Positions 49,969 to 58,701 of a stretch of 64,000 nucleotides of DNA are shown piece after piece. The DNA lies in contig CAVCUL010000004.1 in the NCBI GenBank assembly GCA_963605415.1, forward strand, positions 1-64,000. The letters run 5' to 3'. Each line of letters begins with the position of its first letter. Within the stretch, counting starts at the first letter, position 1. The DNA is from CAG-217 sp963605415. Its GTDB lineage: Bacteria; Bacillota; Clostridia; Oscillospirales; Acutalibacteraceae. The position numbers were made by a program, and so were the translations under genes. The notes beneath the pieces are model-generated. The model was not told the DNA's origin. It saw only the letters and a list, made by a program, of their open reading frames with translations, and did not search any database.

Positions 49969-50291
49969 TATGTATTCTTATCCACCTGGTGGAATTTTTT
50001 CAGATTACCGGCCTTTTCGGCGCGCTTGTCCAGCTCCGCCTGAATGTCTGCCGGGGTAATGCCCTGGTTGGCCATCATTACAAGGGTGTGGTAGATCAGG
50101 TCCGTGATCTCATACACCGTCTCGTCCTTGTCGTTATTCTTGGCGGCAATGACCATCTCGGTGCATTCCTCGCCCACTTTCTTCAAAATCTTGTCGATGC
50201 CCTGATCAAACAGGTAGCAGGTGTAAGACCCCTCCTGCCGATCTGCCCGACGATCCAGGATCACCTGGTATTCACGCTCGATCGCTGTCAT
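49968..50291 (-). CDS. hisE: Phosphoribosyl-ATP pyrophosphohydrolase
   Basis: 107 residues from ATG 50291; the frame continues upstream but that part is antisense-like noise inside hisI. It carries out the second step of histidine synthesis. A MazG-like helical fold with KKVGEECTEMVIAAKN (EExxE metal helix) and DLIYHTLVMMANQGI. Overlaps hisI by 20 nt. In many bacteria hisI and hisE are fused; here they are separate and overlapping. Confidence 0.95.
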   Translation of the reverse strand: MTAIEREYQVILDRRADRQEGSYTCYLFDQGIDKILKKVGEECTEMVIAAKNNDKDETVYEITDLIYHTLVMMANQGITPADIQAELDKRAEKAGNLKKFHQVDKNT

Positions 50292-50619
50292 TGAAATTGC
50301 CCTCCATCTTGGTATAAAAACAGCTGTGGTGCCCGGTGTGGCACGCGGCGCCGATCTGCTCCACCTGCACCAGCAGGGTGTCGTTGTCGCAGTCGCTGTA
50401 CATAGCCACCACCTTTTGCAGGTGGCCGCTGGTGGCGCCTTTGTTCCAAAGCTCCTGCCGGGAGCGGGACCAAAACCAGGTATAGCCACTCTCCAGGGTG
50501 CGCTTTAAGGACTCTTTATTCATATAAGCCAGCATCAGCACCTGGCCGGTAGAGGCCTCCTGCACCACCGCAGGGATCAACTGACCCTTGGCAAAGTACC
50601 GGTCTAAATTCTCTGTCAT
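50272..50619 (-). CDS. hisI: Phosphoribosyl-AMP cyclohydrolase
   Basis: 115 residues from ATG 50619, overlapping the hisA stop (ATGA). Third step of histidine synthesis. LIPAVVQEASTGQVLMLAYMN, the SRSRQELWNKGATSGHLQ motif, the Asp triad in YSDCDNDTLLV and GAACHTGHHSCFY (Cys ligands) are all present. Confidence 0.97.
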   Translation of the reverse strand: MTENLDRYFAKGQLIPAVVQEASTGQVLMLAYMNKESLKRTLESGYTWFWSRSRQELWNKGATSGHLQKVVAMYSDCDNDTLLVQVEQIGAACHTGHHSCFYTKMEGNFNDSDRA

Positions 50620-51329
50620 TTGCAAATACCTACCGCTTCCCGCAAGTCCAGCGTCTTTTTATAAATGCACTTGCCGCAGATGGTGCCGTACATTTTCTTA
50701 TCCTTCATCACCAGAATATCCGTAATGGTGGTGACGCCGCCGCTGGCGATCACATTGCAGCTGACCGCCTTGTTCAGCCGATCCAGCCCCTGCACATCCG
50801 GGCCGCTGAGGGTGCCGTCCCGCCCAATATCCGTGTAGATAATGGTGGCAACGCCCATCTTCTCCATGGCCTTTGCCAGGTCGATAAAGTCCATTTGGGA
50901 GTCCTCGGTCCAGCCCTCGGTGGCTACCATACCGTGCTTGGCGTCGATCCCTACGGCGATCTTGTCCCCGTAGGCGTCCACCGCCTGCTGCACCAGCGCC
51001 GGATCTTTAAGGGCAACGGAGCCGAGAATGACCCGATCCACGCCCCGATCCAGATAGAACGCAATATCCTCCATGGTGCGGATACCGCCGCCTACTTCCA
51101 CTTTCAGCGGGGTGTGCTCCACCACCTGCAAAATAGGGTCTGCGTTTACCGGCTTCTTTTGCAGGGAGCCGTCCAGGTCCACCATGTGCACCCAGGTGCA
51201 CCCCACCCGGGCAAACTGTTTGGCGGTGGACAGTACATCCTCTGCCACCTGCTCCGCAGTGGCAAAATCGCCCCGCAGCAGCCGTACTGGCTTGCCGTCC
51301 ATAATATCAATGGCGGGAAAAATAATCAT
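50616..51329 (-). CDS. hisA: ProFAR isomerase HisA
   Basis: 237 residues, TIM barrel. It isomerises ProFAR to PRFAR. The catalytic Asp pair is in PAIDIMDG (D8) and VGIDAKHG (about 128); EVGGGIR and ASGGVTTITDI are the phosphate-binding loops. GAGAGGG precedes ATG 51329. It is directly followed by hisI; hisF, which normally sits between them, is absent. Confidence 0.96.
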   Translation of the reverse strand: MIIFPAIDIMDGKPVRLLRGDFATAEQVAEDVLSTAKQFARVGCTWVHMVDLDGSLQKKPVNADPILQVVEHTPLKVEVGGGIRTMEDIAFYLDRGVDRVILGSVALKDPALVQQAVDAYGDKIAVGIDAKHGMVATEGWTEDSQMDFIDLAKAMEKMGVATIIYTDIGRDGTLSGPDVQGLDRLNKAVSCNVIASGGVTTITDILVMKDKKMYGTICGKCIYKKTLDLREAVGICK

Positions 51330-51354
51330 AACTCGTTACCCTCTCTAATTTTGT

Positions 51355-51930
51355 TTATAATACGCCCTTGGTAGACAGCACCGCACCGCCGCTGGGCTGT
51401 ACCGCCCCGTGCAGAGCGTGACCCGCGGCCTTAAAGATGGCCTCGATCTGGTGGTGGGCGTTGGTGCCGTAGGGCACATCAATATGCAGGGTGATCCCGG
51501 CGTTGACCGCAAAGGCACGCCAAAATTCCTCTGTAACACAGGTCTCATAGTCCCCGCACCGCTCCTGTTGGAATGTGGCGCGGAACACCAAAAACGGCCG
51601 ATTAGACAGATCCAGATCGCACCGTGCCAGGCTCTCGTCCATCGGCACCGCAAAGCTGCCGTACCGGGCAATGCCGGAAAAGTCGCCCAGCGCCCGGCGC
51701 AGCGCCTGGCCCAGCACAATGCCGGTGTCCTCCACCGTGTGGTGGGTGTCTACCTCCAGGTCGCCCTGCACCGTCAGTTGCAGCCCAAAGCCGCCGTGCA
51801 CCGCAAAGGCGGTAAGCATATGGTCAAAAAAGCCGTTGCCGGTGGAGACAGCCACTTCCCCGCCGTCCAGGCACAGGGTGGCCGCAATTTGGGTCTCTTT
51901 CGTATTTCGTTCTACCGTTGCCGTTCGCAT
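51355..51930 (-). CDS. hisB: Imidazoleglycerol-phosphate dehydratase
   Basis: 191 residues from ATG 51930 (GAGG 8 nt upstream); a GTG at 51939 is too near the SD. It is the monofunctional Firmicute form, without a phosphatase domain. Metal motifs FFDHMLTAFAVHGG (about 36) and DTHHTVEDTGI (about 66), then HLDV-like LHIDVPYGTNAHHQIEAIFKA (about 145) are visible. Confidence 0.97.
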   Translation of the reverse strand: MRTATVERNTKETQIAATLCLDGGEVAVSTGNGFFDHMLTAFAVHGGFGLQLTVQGDLEVDTHHTVEDTGIVLGQALRRALGDFSGIARYGSFAVPMDESLARCDLDLSNRPFLVFRATFQQERCGDYETCVTEEFWRAFAVNAGITLHIDVPYGTNAHHQIEAIFKAAGHALHGAVQPSGGAVLSTKGVL

Positions 51931-51942
51931 AAACCGCACCTC

Positions 51943-53226
51943 TTATTCAAACCGTACTTTAATGGAGTTGGCGTGGGCGGTCAGGCCCTCCGTCTCTGCC
52001 AAAAGCATAATATCGTCCTTGGCCTTTTTCAGTTCCTCCGGGGTGTAGTAGATAAAGGATGACTTCTTCACAAAGCTGTCTACCGACAGGGGCGAGAAGA
52101 ACCGGGCCGTGCCGCTGGTAGGCAGCACATGGTTGGGTCCTGCGTAATAGTCGCCCAGCGGCTCCGGGGACCAGTTGCCCAGAAATACGGAACCGGCGTT
52201 ATCCACCATGCCAATGTATTTCAGCGGCTCGGCCACGCACAATTCCAGGTGCTCCGGCGCCAATTCATTGGCGAAGTCCAGCGCCTGGCGCAAATTGTCG
52301 CACACAATGATCTCGCCGTAGTCGTCAAAGGATCTTTGAATGATCTCCTGGCGCACCAGAGTCTTGATCTGGCGGTCGATCTCCCGCAGGGTGCTCTTGG
52401 CCAAAGACTCAGAAGTGGTCAGCAAAATGGCAGAGGCCCGCACATCGTGCTCCGCCTGGCTCATCAGGTCCGCCGCCAGGAAAGAGGCGTCCGCCGTAGA
52501 GTCCGCCACAATGAGAATTTCGCTGGGACCGGCCACCATATCAATATCCACAACGCCGTACAGCAGCTTCTTGGCCGTGGCCACAAAGATATTGCCGGGG
52601 CCGACGATCTTGTCCACCTTGGGGATTCGCTGGGTGCCGTAAGCCAGGGCAGCCACCGCCTGGGCGCCGCCCACTAAGAACACCTTATCCACACCGGCCA
52701 CCGCAGCCGCCGCCATAATATTGGGATTGGGATTGCCGTCCTTGCCGGGCGGGGTCACCATAATGATCTCCTGCACACCGGCGATTTTGGCGGGAACGGC
52801 GTTCATCAGCACGGAGGAGGGATACGCCGCCGTGCCGCCGGGCACATAAATGCCCACGCGCTTCAGCCCACGGATCCGCTGGCCCATAATTACGCCGCTT
52901 TCCTTGGTGGTCATCCAGCTTTGCTGGGCCTGGCGCTGATGGAAGTCGTAGATATTCTGCTGGGCTTTCACCACAGCGTCCTTAAAGGCCGGGTCTACCT
53001 GGTCCAAAAAGGCGTTGATCTCGTCCTTGTCAAATTCGATTTTCTTAGGCACACTGCCGTCAAACCGCACGGTATACTCCCGCACAGCCTCGTCGCCGCC
53101 CTCTTTCACACCGTTGATGATGGTGGTCACCGCCTCGGTGATCTTGGGGTCCGTCTCCCCTGCCCGCTGTTTCAGCTGGGCCAGCAGCTGGTACTCGGCC
53201 ACGCCGTTTGCTTTTGTGATTTTCAT
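51943..53226 (-). CDS. hisD: Histidinol dehydrogenase
   Basis: 427 residues from ATG 53226; an upstream TTG at 53244 is part of the SD region (AGAGGG). It oxidises L-histidinol to histidine in two NAD-dependent steps. IRGLKRVGIYVPGGTAAYPSSVLM (about 108), the KIVGPGNIFVATAK motif and VDIDMVAGPSE, plus HVLPTSGTARFFSPLSV near the C-terminus with the active-site residues, are family hallmarks. Confidence 0.97.
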   Translation of the reverse strand: MKITKANGVAEYQLLAQLKQRAGETDPKITEAVTTIINGVKEGGDEAVREYTVRFDGSVPKKIEFDKDEINAFLDQVDPAFKDAVVKAQQNIYDFHQRQAQQSWMTTKESGVIMGQRIRGLKRVGIYVPGGTAAYPSSVLMNAVPAKIAGVQEIIMVTPPGKDGNPNPNIMAAAAVAGVDKVFLVGGAQAVAALAYGTQRIPKVDKIVGPGNIFVATAKKLLYGVVDIDMVAGPSEILIVADSTADASFLAADLMSQAEHDVRASAILLTTSESLAKSTLREIDRQIKTLVRQEIIQRSFDDYGEIIVCDNLRQALDFANELAPEHLELCVAEPLKYIGMVDNAGSVFLGNWSPEPLGDYYAGPNHVLPTSGTARFFSPLSVDSFVKKSSFIYYTPEELKKAKDDIMLLAETEGLTAHANSIKVRFE

Positions 53227-53240
53227 TGTTCTACCCTCTT

Positions 53241-54854
53241 TCAACCCACTTGCGCTGCCAGTTCAATATCGTGCAGGAACGCCTCGATCTCGTCCTTGCG
53301 CAGCTTCATAGAAGCCATATTCACGATCACCCGCGCAGAGATGGGCATGATCTTTTCTACCACTTCCAGGCCGTTCTCCTTTAAGGTGGAGCCGGTCTCT
53401 ACAATATCCACAATGCCGTCTGCCAAGCCAAGGAGCGGCGCCAGTTCCACGCTGCCCTCGATCTTGATCACATCCACATCCATACCCTTGGACTTAAAGA
53501 ATTCCTTAGCCACCTTGGGGTACTTGCTGGCTACGGTCTTGCGCTTGTAGCCGCTGAAGAAATCCGTGCCCTTTTTGGTAGCCAGGGCAAAGGCGCAACG
53601 GCCGATATTCAGATCCAGCACTTCATAAAATGCGCTGCCGTGCTCCACAATGGTGTCCTTGCCCACAATGCCAATGTCGCACACGCCGTGCTCCACATAA
53701 GTGATCACATCCGGCGCCTTGGACAGTACCGCCTCGTACTGGTCCACCGGCAAGATCAGCCGACGGCCTTTATTCTCCAGGGCCTCCGTGTTCAGCCCCA
53801 TGGTCTTGAACATCTGAACAGACGCCTTTTCCAGCCGTCCTTTGGTAAGTGCAATGCGCAGCGGGCGATCCAAATTGATCTCCTCGTGGAGCACATCGGT
53901 CACCGCCGACACATCCACCGCAAAACCGATGGCCGGTTTGTCCGTGCCGAACTCGCCCAGCAGATTATCGTACCGACCGCCGGACAGCACCGTCAGGCCG
54001 CTGCCCTGCACATAGCCGCGAAAGATCACGCCGGTATAATAGTTAGAACGATTGACAATGCCCAAGTCCAGCAGCACCTGCTCCTGCAAGCCTGCGGCGC
54101 ACAGGGTGTCATACAGTGTTTTAATATACTGCAAGGAGTCGTCCGCGCCGCCCTCGGTGTACAGTTCCCGTGCCTCATCCAGCACTTCCGGACCGCCAAA
54201 CAGTCGCGGCAGCCGCCGCAGCACCCGGGTCTCTCGGCAATCCTCCAAGGTATCCAACAGATCGCCCAACGCCGCAAAATTCTTTTGCTCGATCAGGTGG
54301 CAGATCTCTGCCTTTACCGCCGGTTTTACATTCAGATTGCGCAGCACCGCGCCAAAGTAACCGGCGTGGCCCAACTCGATCTTAAAGCCCGGCACCGTGC
54401 TTTGCATCGCGCGGCAGGCCAAAGTAATAACCTGAATATCCGCCGCCATAGAGCCGTCGCCAATCAGCTCAATACCGCTCTGCGCCACCTCATCGGTGCG
54501 CCCGGCCAGCTCCTTGTTGCGCACAAAGACATTCTGATTATAATAAAGACGCACCGGAAAGGCGTCCTCCGACAGCCGGGTAGCCACTAAACGGGCAATG
54601 GGCAGGGTGTTGTCCGGCCGCAGCACGGTGGTTCTGCCTCTGTTATCCGTCAACTTATACATCTCGTCTGCATCCAGCCCGGCATCGCCGCTGTTGAACA
54701 CATCAAAGAATTCCAGCGTAGGGGTAATCACCTTACGGTAACCGTTGGCCTCATACAATCCGATCAGAGCATTCTCAACCCGGCGGCGATCGTCGCATTC
54801 CTCAAAAAGCAGGTCGCGGCTGCCCTCCGGGGTCACTTTTGCATATTGTTTCAT
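53241..54854 (-). CDS. hisG: HisZ-HisG fusion: ATP phosphoribosyltransferase regulatory and catalytic subunits in one chain
   Basis: 537 residues in a single frame. Residues 1 to about 325 are HisZ, a class II HisRS-like domain: RDLLFEECDDRR, TPTLEFFDVF, MYKLTDNRGRTTVLRPDNTLPIARLVATR and the C-terminal SGGRYDNLLGEFG. Residues about 331-537 are the short form of HisG: LRIALTKGRLEKASVQMF, GVCDIGIVGKDTIVEHG and DIVETGSTLKENGLE with the PRPP loop. The linker is only about 10 residues, with no internal start codon or SD. Together they catalyse and feedback-regulate the first step of histidine synthesis. The two are usually separate adjacent genes. The first gene of the operon, with its own promoter. 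Confidence 0.94.
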   Translation of the reverse strand: MKQYAKVTPEGSRDLLFEECDDRRRVENALIGLYEANGYRKVITPTLEFFDVFNSGDAGLDADEMYKLTDNRGRTTVLRPDNTLPIARLVATRLSEDAFPVRLYYNQNVFVRNKELAGRTDEVAQSGIELIGDGSMAADIQVITLACRAMQSTVPGFKIELGHAGYFGAVLRNLNVKPAVKAEICHLIEQKNFAALGDLLDTLEDCRETRVLRRLPRLFGGPEVLDEARELYTEGGADDSLQYIKTLYDTLCAAGLQEQVLLDLGIVNRSNYYTGVIFRGYVQGSGLTVLSGGRYDNLLGEFGTDKPAIGFAVDVSAVTDVLHEEINLDRPLRIALTKGRLEKASVQMFKTMGLNTEALENKGRRLILPVDQYEAVLSKAPDVITYVEHGVCDIGIVGKDTIVEHGSAFYEVLDLNIGRCAFALATKKGTDFFSGYKRKTVASKYPKVAKEFFKSKGMDVDVIKIEGSVELAPLLGLADGIVDIVETGSTLKENGLEVVEKIMPISARVIVNMASMKLRKDEIEAFLHDIELAAQVG

Positions 54855-54883
54855 CTTGTTTTCCTCGCTTTAGTACGCTAATG

Positions 54884-54919
54884 TGGTAATATGCTACCAT
54901 ACAAAAGAGCGTTTGTCAA
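54884..54919 (-). promoter_or_regulatory. Promoter and possible operator of the his operon
   Basis: On minus, -35 TTGACA (54914-54919), a 17-nt spacer and -10 TAGCAT (54891-54896). An inverted repeat TGGTA-N6-TACCA (54884-54899) covers the -10, and TTAG-N4-CTAA lies just downstream (54870-54881). The leader is about 35 nt, too short for a T-box. A repressor acting at the -10 is plausible. The -35 is 8 nt past the polC stop. Confidence 0.7.
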
Positions 54920-54927
54920 GCCCGGAC

Positions 54928-57900
54928 TTAAAAGAGCGAGATCTGGTTGCTCTCCGGCAGGTCGCCCAGTGCCCCCGCCTCTCGCAGGGAGTCCACAACG
55001 GACTTGCCTACCCCGCTGCGGGCCATCAGGTCGTCGCAGGAGATAAACTCGCCCATACCGTCGTCCTTGGCTTGAGCCAGTTGCTTGGCTGCGTTCTCGC
55101 CCACACCGGCAATGGCGCTAAAGGGCAAGCGGATTTTGCCGTCCTCAATATTGTACACCCGCCAGTCGGACTTATAAATATCCACCGGCAGGAACTGATA
55201 GCCGCGGGCCAGCATCTCAATGACGATCTGCAAAATACCGTAGGTATCCTGCTCCTTGGCAGAGGCCTCGTTGCCTTTGCGCTTGATCTCTTCCATTCTG
55301 TTCTTGACCGCATCCTTGCCCTGTACCGCCGCCACAGCGTCCAGATCGCCGCCGCGCACGGTAAAGAACGCGCTGTAATACTGCAAGGGATAATAGATCT
55401 TGTACCACCCCAGGCGCAGGGCCGCGATCACATACGCCGCCGCGTGGGCCTTGGGGAACATATATTTGATTTTATAGCAGCTATCTATGTACCACTGCTC
55501 CACACCCACTTCTTTCATGGCCTCCTCATAGGGGGGCAGTTCCTTGGGTGCCTTGCCCTTACGGGTGTATTCCATGATCTTAAAGCAGTCTTTCTTGCTC
55601 AGGGGCGAGGGCTTGCCGGTGCGCTGCTCGTAGGCCTCCGCCTTATGGAGCAGATAAGTCATAATGCCGTCACGGCAGCCGATCACCTCAGAAATGGTAC
55701 ACACGCCGTTTTTAATCAACTCCTGGGCATTGCCCAGCCACACATCCGTGCCGTGGGACAGGCCGGAAATTTGCAGCAAGTCGGAGAAAGTCTTGGGCTG
55801 TGCCTCCATCAGCATTCCCAGCACAAAGGGGGTGCCCATCTCCGGGATAGACAGTGTGGAGGTGGGGCAGTCAATATCCTCCGGCGACACGCCGATGGGC
55901 TCCGTAGAGGTGATCATCTGGTACAGCTTGGGGTCGCACAGGTCCACATCCATCACAGGAATACCGGTGGCGTCCTCCAGAAATTTATAAAGGGTGGGCA
56001 CATCGTGGCCCAGCTCGTCCAGCTTCAGCAGCGTATCGTGCAGGGCGTTCTTAAAGTCAAAGTGGGTGGTGTAGGTGCCCTTGCTCTTATCGTTAGACGG
56101 GTACTGAATGGGGGTAAAGTCCTCTACCTCGTACTCGTCCGGCACAACCACCATACCGCCCGGGTGCTGGCCGGTGGTGCGCTTAATGCCGGTGCAGCCG
56201 TCCTTGAGCCGCTCGATCTCCGCCTTAGGGGTGGAGCCCTCCAAGCCCCGCTCCTCCAGGTACTTGATCACATAGCCAAAGGCGGTCTTTTCCGCCACGG
56301 TGGCCATGGTCCCGGCCTTGAACACATGGGATTTACCAAACAGCTCCTCGGTAAACCGATGGCTCTGGGACTGGTAGTCACCGCTGAAGTTCAAGTCAAT
56401 ATCCGGCTCTTTATCGCCGTCAAAGCCCAGGAAAGTCTCAAAGGGAATTTCGTGGCCGTCCCGGTTCATGGGAATGTGGCAGTTGGGGCAGTCCTTAGGC
56501 GGCAGGTCAAAGCCGCTGCCCACGGAACCGTCCTGGATAAACTCGCTGTGCTTGCACTTGGGGCAAACATAGTGGGGCGCCAAGGGGTTCACCTCGGAAA
56601 TACCCGCCATGTGGGCCACAAAGGAAGAACCTACGGACCCTCGGGAGCCGACCAAGTAACCGTGCTCCTCCGAGTTCTTTACCAGTCGCTTGGCAATAAC
56701 ATACAGCACGCCGAACCCGTGCTTGATAATGGAGTCCAGCTCACGCTGCAAGCGGGAGGCCACATACTCCGGCACCGGGTCGCCGTATTTCTCCTTGGCG
56801 GTTTTCCAACAAATCTCCGTCAGCTCGTCGTCTGCGCCGTCAATGTGGGGCTGGAAAGTGCCGGGAGGAATGGGCACAATATCGTCGTCGATCATATCGG
56901 CGATCTTGTTGGGGTTATCTACCACCACTTCCTTGGCCCGGTCGCCCAGGTAGGCAAAGTCCTCCAGCATCTCGTTGGTGGTCTTAAAGTACAGCGGCGG
57001 CTGCAAGTCTGCGTCCTCAAAGCCTTTGCTGGCCATAATGATAGCGCGGAACTTGGCGTCTTTTTTATCGAGAAAATGCACATCACCGGTGGCTACGGTC
57101 AGCTTGCCCAGCTTGTCGCCGATGGCGAGGATTTTGCGGTTGATATTGTTCAGATCCTCTTCTTCCCGGATCTGCTCGTGGATCTCTTTATTGGAACGCA
57201 GCATAAAGGCGTTGTTGCCGTTGGGCTGAATTTCCAAATAATCATAAAAGGCGGCGATCTCCTCCAGCTCCTCATCGCTTTTGCCGTGGAGAATGGCCTG
57301 GTACAGCTCGCCCTGCTCGCAGGCGGAGCCGATGATAATGCCGTCCCGGTGCTCTTTCAGCGCCGACTTCAAGATCAGCGGACGGTTCTTAAAATATTCA
57401 ATATTGCTCTTGGAAATGTGCTTGTACAGCACCTTTCGCCCGGCCAGGGTACGGATCAGAAAAATAATATGATACCGTGGGAAGTCCTTCAGCTTCATAT
57501 TCATAAAGTCCGGGTACTTCTCGTCGTCTACCAGGTAGCCCTCCATACCGCACAGCAGCTTGATCCCGGCGCTCTTGGCCGCCTTGCAGGCCTCCGGCAG
57601 CGCCTGGACCACGCCGTGGTCAGTAATAGCCACCGCCTTGTGTCCCCACTTGGCCGCCCGCTGTACCAAGGAGGTGGGCGAGGAAATGGCGTCCATCTCA
57701 GACAGCGAGGTATGCATGTGCAGCTCCACCCGCTTCTCCGGGGCAGTGTCCATCTCCTCCATCTTGGTCACGGTGGCCAGGGAGTTGGCCCGCAGCACAT
57801 ACTCACCGGCGTAGTTGTCGTACTGGTACATACCGCTGACCATCACGGTCTTGGCGCTCTGAATCTTGTCGATCACCGGGTCCATCACTTTATTGGTGTC

Positions 57901-58701
57901 AAACATCTTCACCGTCATGGAAGATGTGTAATCGCTGATGTTAAAGGAAAAGATCTTGTTGCCGCCCCGCTTGGTCTCCCGGGCCTCGCTACACAGCACA
58001 TCGCCCCACACGGTAATGTAGCCGTCGTCGGTCTTGACCTCATTCATGGGCTTGGGCAGCTCCCGAATGGGCTTGCCAAAAAAGCCCCGCACCGTGTCGC
58101 CATAAAGGGGCAGACCGCCCTGCATAGGCCGGTGCTCCACCTGCTTTTCCGCTTCTTCTTTCTTTTGTTTCTCGGCCTGCTGCTTCTCTGCCACCGCAGA
58201 GCGCACCGCCGCCTCTATATCATAGGTCTTGGCCTCTACAAATTCCACAGCCAGATCCAGATCAAACAGCTTGTGGATCTCCTGGGCCAGCAGCTTGTCC
58301 GTGCCCTTGGCCAGCAGCACTTCCCTGCCTCCGTATTGCAGGTCGATATGCAGGGTGTTGCCGCTTACCGTAGCCTTGGCGTCCTTAAAAAAGCCGTTGA
58401 CCTCCGCATGGTGCCGCTTAATGTTGGCGATCAGGGAGGGCAGACAGTCCGCAGAGAACGCCGCCGGGGCATAGTGCGGGGTCAGCACCGCCTTTTCCAG
58501 CCCCATTTGGGCGGAAATTTGGCCTGCGCACCGCTCCAGCTCCGCCGTCTCCACCAACGCCGGCAGCTGCAAGGCAATGTGCAGCTCGCGCCGGTCGTGG
58601 TAGGTAGACATACCCACCACGGCCGCGTCTGCCAGCGCAAGGCGGCCCACCTCGTCCAAATAGGCACCAAAATATTCAACAAATCGGTTCATTGCTTGCA
58701 T
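54928..58701 (-). CDS. polC: DNA polymerase III PolC-type alpha subunit lacking the exonuclease domain
   Basis: 1257 residues, against about 1430-1450 in typical PolC. An N-terminal domain and coiled coil (to about 190) precede an OB domain (about 225-310), then the PHP domain beginning VELHMHTSLSEMDAIS (about 325). At about 391-408, where PolC normally carries an inserted DnaQ-like exonuclease of roughly 180 residues, this chain passes directly from GYLVDDEKYP to FPRYHIIFLIRT, and no DIETTG-type motif occurs. The polymerase is intact: zinc finger CPKC/CPNC (713-741), catalytic EPDIDLNFSGDY (about 765), LDELGHD (894-900). The C-terminal NQISLF resembles a clamp-binding motif. ATG 58701 overlaps the ispG stop (TAATG). 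It is the replicative polymerase. Confidence 0.96.
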   Translation of the reverse strand: MQAMNRFVEYFGAYLDEVGRLALADAAVVGMSTYHDRRELHIALQLPALVETAELERCAGQISAQMGLEKAVLTPHYAPAAFSADCLPSLIANIKRHHAEVNGFFKDAKATVSGNTLHIDLQYGGREVLLAKGTDKLLAQEIHKLFDLDLAVEFVEAKTYDIEAAVRSAVAEKQQAEKQKKEEAEKQVEHRPMQGGLPLYGDTVRGFFGKPIRELPKPMNEVKTDDGYITVWGDVLCSEARETKRGGNKIFSFNISDYTSSMTVKMFDTNKVMDPVIDKIQSAKTVMVSGMYQYDNYAGEYVLRANSLATVTKMEEMDTAPEKRVELHMHTSLSEMDAISSPTSLVQRAAKWGHKAVAITDHGVVQALPEACKAAKSAGIKLLCGMEGYLVDDEKYPDFMNMKLKDFPRYHIIFLIRTLAGRKVLYKHISKSNIEYFKNRPLILKSALKEHRDGIIIGSACEQGELYQAILHGKSDEELEEIAAFYDYLEIQPNGNNAFMLRSNKEIHEQIREEEDLNNINRKILAIGDKLGKLTVATGDVHFLDKKDAKFRAIIMASKGFEDADLQPPLYFKTTNEMLEDFAYLGDRAKEVVVDNPNKIADMIDDDIVPIPPGTFQPHIDGADDELTEICWKTAKEKYGDPVPEYVASRLQRELDSIIKHGFGVLYVIAKRLVKNSEEHGYLVGSRGSVGSSFVAHMAGISEVNPLAPHYVCPKCKHSEFIQDGSVGSGFDLPPKDCPNCHIPMNRDGHEIPFETFLGFDGDKEPDIDLNFSGDYQSQSHRFTEELFGKSHVFKAGTMATVAEKTAFGYVIKYLEERGLEGSTPKAEIERLKDGCTGIKRTTGQHPGGMVVVPDEYEVEDFTPIQYPSNDKSKGTYTTHFDFKNALHDTLLKLDELGHDVPTLYKFLEDATGIPVMDVDLCDPKLYQMITSTEPIGVSPEDIDCPTSTLSIPEMGTPFVLGMLMEAQPKTFSDLLQISGLSHGTDVWLGNAQELIKNGVCTISEVIGCRDGIMTYLLHKAEAYEQRTGKPSPLSKKDCFKIMEYTRKGKAPKELPPYEEAMKEVGVEQWYIDSCYKIKYMFPKAHAAAYVIAALRLGWYKIYYPLQYYSAFFTVRGGDLDAVAAVQGKDAVKNRMEEIKRKGNEASAKEQDTYGILQIVIEMLARGYQFLPVDIYKSDWRVYNIEDGKIRLPFSAIAGVGENAAKQLAQAKDDGMGEFISCDDLMARSGVGKSVVDSLREAGALGDLPESNQISLF

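Noticed and set aside
54855..54890. T-box or histidine leader peptide before the his operon
   Set aside because: Only about 35 nt separate the predicted transcription start from the ATG, and no His-codon run or T-box core is present.
57474..57531. Frameshift or truncation in polC
   Set aside because: The frame is continuous with conserved PolC sequence on both sides of the missing domain, so this is a clean absence, not a broken gene.
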